64,000 bases of DNA from NCBI RefSeq assembly GCF_000219625.1, contig NC_018218.1:3100001-3164000 (forward strand). The letters are read 5' to 3'. The translations under genes and the position numbers were made by a program. This document shows positions 55,292 through 64,000 of the stretch, piece by piece. Below the pieces are notes generated by a model. That model saw only the letters and a program-made list of their open reading frames with translations. It did not search any database and was not told the DNA's origin. Origin of the DNA: Zymoseptoria tritici IPO323. Lineage: Eukaryota; Ascomycota; Dothideomycetes; Mycosphaerellales; Mycosphaerellaceae. Within the stretch, counting starts at the first letter, position 1; every line of letters begins with the position of its first letter.

Positions 55292-56954
55292 ATGGTTGAA
55301 GATGCCTTTGGCAGACTCGAGGTAATTCGGACAAGCTCTCTCGCGACAGGCAGTCCGCTAACAGTTCTACAACGTGCAGTCCGAGTACTGTCCTCCTCTA
55401 GACCCTGCGCTGCTTTCCGCGATCCTTTCCGACTACGACTTGACCGAAGAAAGCAATGTACAAGAAGCACGAGCCACATTGGATTCGTTGAAGGAGTCGG
55501 CGTTGTCGGAAGAAGAGCTCGGGTTTGATGCCTCAGGGACTGGCGGAAGAGAGCATGGCAGTGTCGACGAGCGAGCTGAGTCGGGTCGAGATAGCGCATC
55601 AGTGTCAAGATACACGGACTTGTCGAGTGTGTCTCATGGGATCGCTTCGTTGAATCTGGAGCAGTCGGCGCATGATGGCTCCGAAAATGGCAGCACAGAA
55701 GACTTGGAGAACCTGAGCGAAGAGGATAAGATCTCCACTCTCGTTGCCGTCTTTGAGGGTCGCGTAACTCGATACAGCGTTCAACACACTCTCAAGAAGT
55801 GCAATGGGAAATGGCACCCTGCGATGGAAGAACTGCTCAACCATGTCTATCTCAACGACACTGAAGGCAGCTCCGACGAGAAGAAAGTCTCGACTAAGAG
55901 TATCGACGCCTTCTCAGAGGAGAACATCCACCGAAGAGGTCGAAAGGGTAAGAACCGGCAGAAGGCTCTCCGAGTCCGCGACATCAACAGCGCATCCTCC
56001 ACTCCAGAAGGATCTCCCGCTCCGAGCACGAACCGGTGGCAGTCTTCTGCTCAAGACATCGACTTCATCGCATCACGAGTCTCAACACCCCGCGCGACCA
56101 TCGCATCGATTTACAGCAAAAACAACTCTTCCCTTCCCAAAACCATCGCCGCCGTCCTCAAGCTCGAACGCGCAGACGACTTCAGCCAACCACTCTCCGA
56201 TCCTCTCATGATCGCCAACGCTCACGACCTACAATCCGACTTCTCCTCTTTATCCCAAGCTTATATCAATGCCCTCGTTTTCACCACTCACCCGTCTCTC
56301 GCCACTGCTAGCGACCTTGCAGCCGCCCTGACCCGACCGCCCTCGCCTCCAACAAATGGAGTAGGAATTCAAATCATCCCGCAATACACGAAACCCATCC
56401 TCGACTTCTCCGACGACGACCATCTCCCCGTCAGATCCTCCCGACCAGTCTCCTCCATCTCCCATTCCGACTCCACCGCTCTCGCCGGAATCTATGCGCA
56501 ATCTCGCTCACTCGCACTTGAACAAGCCCGCGCCGCACATCGTCGCGCCAAGTCCAATCGCCTCATGTCTGGTGCGGCGGCTTACTACCATCAAGAAGCT
56601 TCCAATTACTCCTCCCTCTCCTCTGCCGCCACTGCTTCTGCGGCAGATCATCTCGCTTCCAGCCAATCGACCGCGACGAGCGTTGATTTGCACGGGATTG
56701 ACGTGCTGAACGGAGTGAGGATCGCGAGGGAGAGAGTTGAAGCTTGGTGGAATGGGCTGGGCGAACACAGGGTGAACGGACGTGTGGGAGCGGACGGAAG
56801 AAGCGAAGGGTTCAGAGTTGTGGTTGGGAGAGGCACGCATAGTGTGGGTGGGAAGGGAAGACTGGGACCCGCTGTTGGTGGCATGTTGAAGAGGGAGGGG
56901 TGGAGGGTGCAGGATGAAGGAGCGGTCTTGTGGGTGAAAGGGAGGGTGAAATAA
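55292..56954 (+). CDS. CUE2: CUE2-like Smr-domain endonuclease of no-go mRNA decay
   Basis: Exons 55292-55321 and 55380-56954 encode 534 residues. Yeast Cue2 cleaves mRNA at collided ribosomes; the same layout is seen here. The N-terminus has CUE-like helices (DPALLSAILSDYDLTEESNV and LVAVFEGRVTRYSVQHTLKK, the second with CNGKWHPAMEELLNH). A Ser-rich linker follows. Near 400-440 is a DUF1771 helix (SLALEQARAAHRRAKSNRLM, AAAYYHQEA), then the Smr domain: SVDLHGIDVLNGVRIARERV with the DLHG motif, and FRVVVGRGTHSVGGKGRLGP, ending near GWRVQDEGAVLWVKGRV. The tiny first exon (MVEDAFGRLE) is supported by a 58-nt intron with CTAAC branch and GTGCAG acceptor; without it translation would start at Met 55374. 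Confidence 0.85.
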
Positions 56955-58853
56955 GCCTTGTTCGCCTGTTGAAATCGAGCGAAAGCCAGACCGTGGTCTT
57001 GAGACGCTGGTGTCTAGGAAATTACTTTGAGCAAAGAAGATTGACGATTGACAAAGGGACGATCAACGCTTGGCATAATTGACGTTTGCAAGGAACTCTG
57101 GGGTCGTAGGACAGCGTGCGACGGGACTCTGCGCCCGGAGACTGGGATTGAAGTATTTGAAGCGCATCAAGGACATGGCAAGCATTGTAAGACCAGGCGC
57201 CATTCTAGCAGCGCGCGCTCTCACGGATCTGCCTCCACTTCAGGCGCGACGAGGAAAGAACCATCTACGAAGGATCTTCCGGAGTAAAGGGGCTGCGAAG
57301 AGACAGACACGGATCGCCTTGCATACATATCCGCCCAGTTCAGTTCGTCGCTGTCGGTCTCAGCTGCTTCGAACGAGCAATCCTTCAGGCTCTATCTGCA
57401 AGGGATGATGTGATGGTCTAGACACGGCCGGCGTGTTTACCCGGCCCGAAATCAATGGTCGAAACTGTTCAAGACTGCTGCGAGCACCATCGTAGATACC
57501 ATCCGGCGGGAGGCTTCAAGATCGACTTCACCAGTGGTTCGCCACGTCACTTCGTCAGCTTGAAGCTTCAGAATCCATTAACACTGAGCATGCACAGCCG
57601 GGTCTCAACTTCGGCGCTCATGAGGCCAAAATTCAAGCTGCCACCAAGCAACAGCACTGGCCGTCCAGTGCTGCGTGCGTGGTTCCGTGGACAGGGAGCG
57701 ACAGGGAGCTACAGGCTAGCGGGCATTGACCGGTCTCGCTCCCTTGCCACCGGACGAAGGCGTTACGTGGGATATACGCAGGGCTCTCCCGAACACTGGC
57801 ACTCTGAAGAACCCATCATACAGCGCGTGAACGCATCGGAGTAGCCACCGTCCGAACCTGCTCTGGGCGTAAAGACCTCTTTAGAAGGAGATGAGACCAT
57901 TGGAGGCACCCACAACTTGCAGAGCGGTGGCAACTCCGATGTGTTCACACACATGGCCTTGCAAGCGCGACAGCCATCTGTGCAAACCCGGCCAACGTCA
58001 CAAACATCGACTGCATAACCCCGACATCCAATACCTGTCCATCTGGCTAAATTGGCGTGTCGTGTCCCGGCGACAAGGCCGCCGACCACCTCACTCCGGA
58101 CATCCACCTGTACTCCGTATTGAGTTCCGCCGTGCTCCAGTGGTATGTCGGTCAATACTGAGACCCTGCTCGTCGACGACATGTCCGATCACACAAGAGC
58201 GCCAAGGCTGATGATCTTCGATGTCGATTTGAGGGCAGGTAGGTACGCATCTTCGCCTCCAGGACTCTTTCCAAGCACGAGCGAGGTCCTTACGGAGCCT
58301 CTCTTCCACAACGGCCCTTGTTGCAAAAGGGGTGCGCGGCGGTCCTCTGTCGTCTACGCGACACTCATAAGCGAGCGTAGCAGATTTGGGCCAGGCCCAG
58401 TGACTTGCAAGAACCTCCGTGGCGCTCGGCCCTACGTGCCTGAACTTCCCCAACCTCACCCCGCACGCTACATCTGCGACCGCAGTGTAGAGCCGGCGCT
58501 TCGCACCCTCACTTCAGCTGGTAATTTCTCGGCACTGGCGGGAGAATCTCGTCGACACTGTAGGACTGGCGCTACGCAACCTCACCCCGGCTGGTATTGT
58601 CTCGGCACTAGTGGGAGAATATCGGCGACAGCATGGACCGGCGCTACGCAGCCTCACTCTACGAAGGAGGTATCGTGCCTCGTTAGAATGTCAGGTATCT
58701 CCTTGTTCATACTATTGAAAAGACTTGACAATGTGCTACAAGAAGCGATGTCTCGCCTCTCAGATCGACTTGCTCTTTCTCAACATTTGTACTCAGCTTC
58801 CTGAGCGACTCCAGCCTGTACGCTTTCATCCTACCTTTATCATCTCGACCACG
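56955..58853. other. 1.9-kb gene-poor stretch with tandem repeat
   Basis: Apart from the 72-73-bp repeat at 58491-58665 I find no feature; open frames of up to 219 codons run through the repeat and carry no motif. Confidence 0.4.
58491..58665. repeat. 72-73-bp tandem repeat, about 2.4 copies
   Basis: CCGGCGCTTCGCACCCTCAC at 58493, CTGGCGCTACGCAACCTCAC at 58566 and CCGGCGCTACGCAGCCTCAC at 58638 begin successive units. Each full unit continues through GCTGGTAWTKTCTCGGCACT and GTGGGAGAATMTCG-like sequence. The array ends about 190 bases upstream of the small secreted protein gene. Confidence 0.8.
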
Positions 58854-59308
58854 ATGCAATACCCCAAGCAGCCTCTGATCATCGCTGCTATCCTGAGCAT
58901 GGCGTCTCACAGCCTGGCTTGCGTTGACTTTGGCTTCACTATCAGCCAGTTCGATTACGGAGTTGGTGACCTCAGCGACAACGGTGTCAAGATTTGTACC
59001 TTCAATGGCTACGGAGGTAACAAAGGTTACAGTACGTTGAGATCCCATTTCAGGAATGACGCGTTGCCATCATGTCAATGTCCCTATACGCTCATGCTTT
59101 GAATGTGGCTTGGACTTCACTGACTGATGCCTCAGATATGAAATGCAATCCAGGATATTCTGCGTACGTCCCGAACGGCGCCAATACCGTCGAATACAAG
59201 ACTCCCCATGGAGACTATACTTTTGCGACACAGTGCCACTACTCCAGCGCCGGTGGGACAACACAGGGTGGGGATATCAAGGTCTGCATCGCCACGCCGT
59301 TCTGTTAG
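58854..59308 (+). CDS. Small cysteine-rich secreted protein (effector-like)
   Basis: Exons 58854-59031 and 59136-59308 encode 116 residues. A signal peptide (MQYPKQPLIIAAILSMASH plus SLA) precedes a ~94-residue mature chain with six cysteines, in LACVDF, KICTFN, NMKCNPG, TQCHYS, VCIAT and TPFC at the very end, which could form three disulphides. The mature part is Gly/Tyr/Asn-rich with no known domain. The 104-nt intron runs GTACGT to CCTCAG and joins in frame (phase 1). Small secreted cysteine-rich proteins are typical of fungal effectors or antimicrobial proteins, but nothing in the sequence proves either role. The isolated position beside a tandem repeat in gene-poor DNA fits that class. 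Confidence 0.78.
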
Positions 59309-60194
59309 GTTGGTATGACATCTGGCTCGATACAAGGTCGACAATGCTCTTGCTAAAGTTTCTCAGGCGACACTCTCTTTGGCTCGCAATCTCTGCCTGG
59401 CCGTCCTGCAAGGGCATAGTCACAGAGGGATCTGGGTGTTTCGCGACGCAAGGCGGGAACTTGGTTGTTGTTGCCTCTTTTTGTACCTATCGTAGCTCAA
59501 GGGTAGTGGCAGCCTTCGATGTCCACCCATCATTGATGAACATGATGAATCATCGCGATATATTGCGTTCAAGCGGTTGGTCCGCAGCATTACATGTCTG
59601 AGTCTCAAGCCCAAGGTATGGAGTGAAGTGCGAAGTTCTTGTAGAACGCTGAGACGAACAGTCCACTGTCCGGAGAAGGCATTTTGGATCTACGGTCCAC
59701 CGATAAGACTAAAGTTAGCAAATCATTGACCCGTAGCGGATTGCTCGCAGATCATAGAAGATCTGTTCGGACACAACAACGCAAAATCGGTACTGATCGC
59801 CTTCTTGGACTCTATCAAGACACCTGATGCTGCTGGCCTCCGTACTACGGAAACCACAGGAAGGGGAAGTAAGCATAGTCCCGTACACTTCAAAGTGGGC
59901 GTTATTGTACTTCTGCTAACCAAGAACTTGGACAAGTGAGAAGCTAGGTTTCGGCCGGTCTCGAAGGAAGCTTCTGTCTCTGGATATCAGCGACTGATTC
60001 TATTGGCGAGGAGACTTGATCACGAAGCGGAGATGGAATGGAAGATGGAACGGCAGAAGTAAGGCAAAGACATTTCCTCGTCGTAATTGGGGTATGTACA
60101 ATCAAAATACTTCATCCACCTCACCATTTGTAAATGCTGAGAATCCCAAACGCCGTTTCATGCAGCTGGTACTGATCTCCCTTCAAAAGTACAT
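59309..60194. other. Intergenic, convergent
   Basis: No supported gene. Two related words, GGAAGATGGAACGGCAG and GGAGATGGAATGGAAG, lie near 60028-60057. Confidence 0.4.
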
Positions 60195-61730
60195 CTAGTA
60201 CTTGACTGGGGCGAAGCCACCAGTGGCACCGTTGACGACCGACGACCTGCGGCCCTCCTGAACATCGACAACGGAAAGACGCTTCTCGTCGTAGTGAACA
60301 GTCTGCACAACACCACCAACCGCACCACCCTCGAGCGAAGTAGCAATGACCTTCTCGCCCTTGATGCGCATGATGTGCATGCCGTGGCGGAACCAATGGA
60401 AGCCGACGTAGGCGAGGACAACGACGAAGCCGATGGTTGGCACGACGTAGGACAGCTCGGTGCTGGAGGCATCGGCAATGGCACCCTGGATAGGAGCGAA
60501 GACGGCTCCTCCGGACACGCCCATGACGAGGATACCGGCTCCGCGACGGGTGTTCCTGCCGAGGTTGGCGGTTCCGAGGGTGAAGATGCAGGGGTACATG
60601 GGCGCCATGAAGAAGAAAACGACGATCAGGACGGCCACGCCGGATGTGCCGCCTGAGGCGGAGACGTAGGCGGTCAGAGCGATGGCGAGGGAGCTGTAGA
60701 CCACAAGGAGGAAGTTGGATTCGAAGATGGTGGCCAGACCGGTGGCAATGAATCGGCCAACGGTGAAGGTGATCAAGGCATAGGACAACATCTGCGAAGC
60801 CTGAGTCTTCGAAAATGAGGCGTTGTCCGTGGCGTAGTTGATGAAGAAGGTTCCGCATGCGACCTGGGAGCCGACGTAGCAGAACTGAGCAACGAACCCG
60901 AAGATCATGTTGTACTCCTTGTAGAGAGGCTTGTCCTGCAAGAACTCGCCGAATTCGTCGATGCTGTCGCCGCCGACGATAGAACCAGCACGCTTGGCGC
61001 CTTCAGCGACCTCTGTATGGATTATTAGCGGCAACTCTGCGCAAGATATGGGGACTTGGAATGCATTCTCACCGGGTAATTTTGCGAATACGAATAATAC
61101 TGCCACGGCAGCACCGGCACAGGCGACGGCCAGATAGACATACTGCACGTTGGTGAGGTTGTCGTTGCCCTCAGCGAAGAAAGCTTTGGAGGCGATGAGG
61201 GGACCGACGAATGAGGCGACACCGTTCCACGACTGACAGAATTGGAGACGGGCAGAGGCGTAGGACGGGTCGCCAATGACAACTGCGTAGGAGTTGGCCG
61301 AGGTTTCAAGGGTCGCGAGACCACAGGCGATGACGAATGTGCAGGCGAGGAAGCCACCGAATGTCGCAGTCTTGGTGTCCTCAGAGGCGAAGTGGGCAGT
61401 CGGCCAGAACATGACAGCGCCGATTGAGTAGAGGCAAAGACCCATGATGATGGTGAACTTGTAGCCCTTGCGCTTCATGACTTCAGCGGCGACGGGAGAG
61501 AAGCAGAGGTAACCACCGCCAAAGTACATGACTTGGAGACCAGTGGATTCGAGCCTGGTGATGTCGAGGACATCCTGAAAGTGCTTGTTGAGCACATCGA
61601 GGAGACCGTAGGAGAAACCCCAGAGGAAGAAGAGAGAGATGACCAGGCAGAGCGGAAATATGAGCTTGCGTCCGGTCAAGTAGCCGCCCGCGACCTGAGG
61701 AGCGTCGGTTGGAACACCACCGCCGGCCAT
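60195..61730 (-). CDS. Major facilitator sugar transporter, FucP-like
   Basis: Exons 61730-61073 and 61012-60195 encode 491 residues with about twelve membrane helices. It resembles the L-fucose permease branch of the MFS, proton-linked sugar importers. FLWGFSYGLLDVLNKHFQ in the first helices, YFGGGYLCFSP and ATLETSANSYAV in the N-half, and MAPMYPCIFTLGTANLG with GAGILVMGVSGGAVFAPIQG in the C-half are family hallmarks. Both termini are hydrophilic. The 60-nt intron (61072-61013; GTGAGA to ATACAG, with CTAATA before it) is a multiple of three and has no stop, so a reader that ignores it gets a 20-residue insertion in the central loop. Start at 61730 (MAGGGVPTDAPQ) is preferred over an upstream Met. 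The substrate is probably a monosaccharide. Confidence 0.88.
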   Translation of the reverse strand: MAGGGVPTDAPQVAGGYLTGRKLIFPLCLVISLFFLWGFSYGLLDVLNKHFQDVLDITRLESTGLQVMYFGGGYLCFSPVAAEVMKRKGYKFTIIMGLCLYSIGAVMFWPTAHFASEDTKTATFGGFLACTFVIACGLATLETSANSYAVVIGDPSYASARLQFCQSWNGVASFVGPLIASKAFFAEGNDNLTNVQYVYLAVACAGAAVAVLFVFAKLPGENAFQVPISCAELPLIIHTEVAEGAKRAGSIVGGDSIDEFGEFLQDKPLYKEYNMIFGFVAQFCYVGSQVACGTFFINYATDNASFSKTQASQMLSYALITFTVGRFIATGLATIFESNFLLVVYSSLAIALTAYVSASGGTSGVAVLIVVFFFMAPMYPCIFTLGTANLGRNTRRGAGILVMGVSGGAVFAPIQGAIADASSTELSYVVPTIGFVVVLAYVGFHWFRHGMHIMRIKGEKVIATSLEGGAVGGVVQTVHYDEKRLSVVDVQEGRRSSVVNGATGGFAPVKY

Positions 61731-64000
61731 TGTGGAGGTCTTGTTGTTGGATGATGGTCTGTAAATGAGGAGGAGGAGGTAGTGCAATCGATCGATTGAA
61801 CGAAGGACAGACCGTTGGTATGGATGACCAGGTCGATGAGGTGGGTTGGTTGGATGATGATAGGAACAAGATGTGTCTCGGTGGGCAACCCTTGAGCCTT
61901 ATATCAGTCTCATACCAAGTGCCTGGAATGGTTCTGCTGCTCTGGATACCCCAAACCAGGCTAGTGGCACGTTTTTCTCCATCTTCTGGAATCTCGACCA
62001 GACGACAACAGAGAGTTGACGCTACGCCGCTGGGGTTAACCCCGCTTCGTGCATAGTCGCATCCAGAGTCCATCGTGCGGCTCTCGAATCTGCAGACCAG
62101 TCCGGAGAGAGTCCACTGCAATCGGTCCGTAGATGTTAGACTTTGGCGGATGTTCTGTGTCGGGTGGCGTTCGTTGGTCGAGTGGACACCGAGGTCGGCT
62201 CACTGCACACGCTATTGGCCGCTTCACGGCCGTCAGGAGCCGGCTGCATGATCCGTGCCGACTGTTGTACACTCCACGGTGATGCCCACATAGCCCATGG
62301 GGAGTTGGTGCAGGATGCGTAGGGCGATAGTCTCACACACTTCCCACCATCTTTCCTGGGGAAGAATTGGCGGCAAACTGGCCGTGTGGCTTGTCAACGT
62401 CTTCTCTTCTTCCATGAAGGCTGTCCTAGAACTTTTCAACCCAATCTTCGCGGTTGCTCTCTTGTACGCCTCTTGGCCGCGCAAGGATAATCTGGCCGTG
62501 CCGTGCCTTTTGTCGGTCTAAGATCGTCGAACAAGTCGAGAGGAGAGGGTCAGGCGAGCGTGCACGTCTCTCACGGATGTGGGCATCTTTCGCGATGCTC
62601 CGGACTGATCTGCGAGATAGGATCATCGTCATTGGCCGACCATACGCGACGTGCAGGCGAAGAGGCATGTATGGTTGGCTCGTAGACTTCTCTCCCCCAC
62701 AGGTCTTGGCCTCCGTGATCATCGCATCTGCACTCCACACTTCACAGATGTGCTTCTTGGCCCTCCAAGTGGGGAGGAAACCTTCTCCTCAAATTTTGCA
62801 ATTGCAGGCCTCCCTCCAGCCGTGCTGTGACAGGCGATCACAGCGATCTCATCATGCGCAACTCGTTGCCCTCATTCTCAACCTCATCACACCCTCAGTT
62901 GAGAAGCGTAGTCGACGCCATCAGCACTCTAGCGAATGCCTGCAATTACCGACTTCTGGCTCCTCCAGCCTTCTAGCGCAGCGCCATCGCAGACGCGAAG
63001 AATAAGGTCCAACGGATCGCAGAACAAGGCAGAGTTGTCTGGAACCAAGATTCTGTTAACTCGTTCTTTCTGCCAACCTTCTAGCGTACTTCTAGCGTGC
63101 TTCTTCAGCCGCCCCGGCGACCAGGATTCGGTCCGAGGGTCCTACTTTCTGCGATCCACGGCAAGAATGGTCTGCTCGCTTCTTCGATTGTTCGCGACTG
63201 CATGCTCGGACTCCGAATCTCGCAGCCAAAGTGAGATGTGGGTCTGACCTGCATTGCTGTTTGTTCGACACCACTCCGTCGACCGCGCAGATTGAGCTTT
63301 CATTCAAGCCTCTTCCATCGCCCTCTACCACGGAACTCGCAGGTGTCTGGCAAACCAAGTACTCTTCGGTTTCGCCGAAGGCACGCCGAAGTGGGGCGTT
63401 GGCCATGTTGTGTGAAGGTGATCCGACGCCATGGCTGTCATGTCCCGACCGATGGAGTGATCTAGACTGGAAGGTCATCGCATACTCAAGCTAGACGTGC
63501 CGAGAGGCTCGCAAAGGAGGTGCAGTGTGGCCAGCGTCAGACGCTAGAGTCGATAGACGGGGGTCTGGAGGAATCGCACGCGGCTCAATGCTGAACCATG
63601 ACAGGATCCCTGCCATGGCCCATCGGCAATGAGTTTAATGTCACCGCATCAAGCATCTTTCTCGGTTCCATCAATCTACTCAACCGCGATATCGATCCAC
63701 TCCTCCGCAACAAATCCACTTCGGGATTGTGGAGGGAACGGGCCTTCTTCTCTCCAGATTCCCCAGGTCTGGCCTCGACCGGGCAACTGTCAGCTTTCGT
63801 GTCGAAACGTTGAAGCGAGCACGTCTCCACCACCATGCATCCGAGCGCATGGAGAACAAGGACAGGACAGGGTCAGGGAGCAAGGGCAAGCGTTTGAAAA
63901 ACCTTTCCCAAAGACTTGATTCTTGGATCGCGACAATGACGATCCTGAGTCGATCGCACCGACCGCCTGCTATCACGACGTTTTCGTCTACTGACCCTGG
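61731..64000. other. Upstream region of transporter and right end of window
   Basis: No supported gene. Open frames up to 183 codons (62454-63005) look random. A short repeat of CTTCTAGCGT appears near 63082-63101. Confidence 0.4.
62030..62045. promoter_or_regulatory. Symmetrical pair of CreA-like sites
   Basis: CTGGGGTTAACCCCGC contains the 12-bp palindrome GGGGTTAACCCC. Each half matches the CreA consensus SYGGRG (CTGGGG on the plus strand, GCGGGG on the minus strand). It lies 300 bases upstream of the transporter start codon, where carbon catabolite repression would be expected for a sugar importer. Confidence 0.35.

Noticed and set aside
58145..58804. 219-codon plus-strand frame through the 72-73-bp repeat
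   Set aside because: The length comes from the repeat region, and the frame has no start context or domain. The real gene starts at 58854 in another frame.
62454..63005. 183-codon plus-strand open frame near the right end
   Set aside because: Arg/Ser-rich random-looking sequence, no family signature, opposing frames of similar quality.

Overview
The window reads as nuclear DNA of a filamentous ascomycete. Genes are mostly split by short introns (about 50-105 nt) with GTRNGT-type donors, CTAAY-type branch sites and YAG acceptors. The gene content is typical of moulds: a Zn2Cys6 regulator, a GH16 glucanase, a P450, F-box proteins, a Ser/Thr-rich wall protein and an aspartic protease. A Dothideomycete is my best guess, but that is inference. 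All exon junctions below were placed by reading frame and splice signals, without transcript data.

Left part (1-12.5 kb). The 3' end of a nicotinamide mononucleotide adenylyltransferase is followed by a secreted GH16 beta-glucanase and a four-exon P450. Next comes an accessory island with a MITE-like inverted repeat, clusters of a degenerate ~33-bp repeat, an interrupted tRNA-Leu(UAA)-like locus and an intact-looking Tc1/mariner-type transposase. A three-finger C2H2 protein closes this part.

Middle (12.5-39.5 kb). Housekeeping genes dominate: MIC10 diverging from URB2, a LAMTOR1/Meh1-like lipid-anchored protein, a large Ser/Thr-rich secreted protein, a small conserved cysteine-containing protein, an F-box protein and the ER chaperone BiP/KAR2. 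A Zn2Cys6 regulator lies between two unrecognised membrane-anchored proteins of similar layout.

Right part (39.5-64 kb). Two gene-poor blocks (about 39.4-44.5 and 45.7-49.0 kb) hold degenerate tandem arrays and flank one SDR dehydrogenase with a likely mitochondrial presequence. Then follow a secreted aspartic protease, an F-box-like protein, a tiny membrane protein, a Cupin_5 protein, a CUE2-like Smr endonuclease, a small cysteine-rich secreted protein beside a 72-73-bp tandem repeat, and a FucP-type sugar transporter with a symmetrical CreA-like site upstream. The last 2 kb show no convincing gene.

The most unusual observation is the tRNA-Leu(UAA)-like locus at 5612-5774. It has an ordinary anticodon-loop intron. 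It also has a 57-nt insert just after the A box that looks like a spliceosomal intron (GTAAGC donor, TTAAT branch, TTAG acceptor), and its exact removal restores a normal leucine tRNA D loop.
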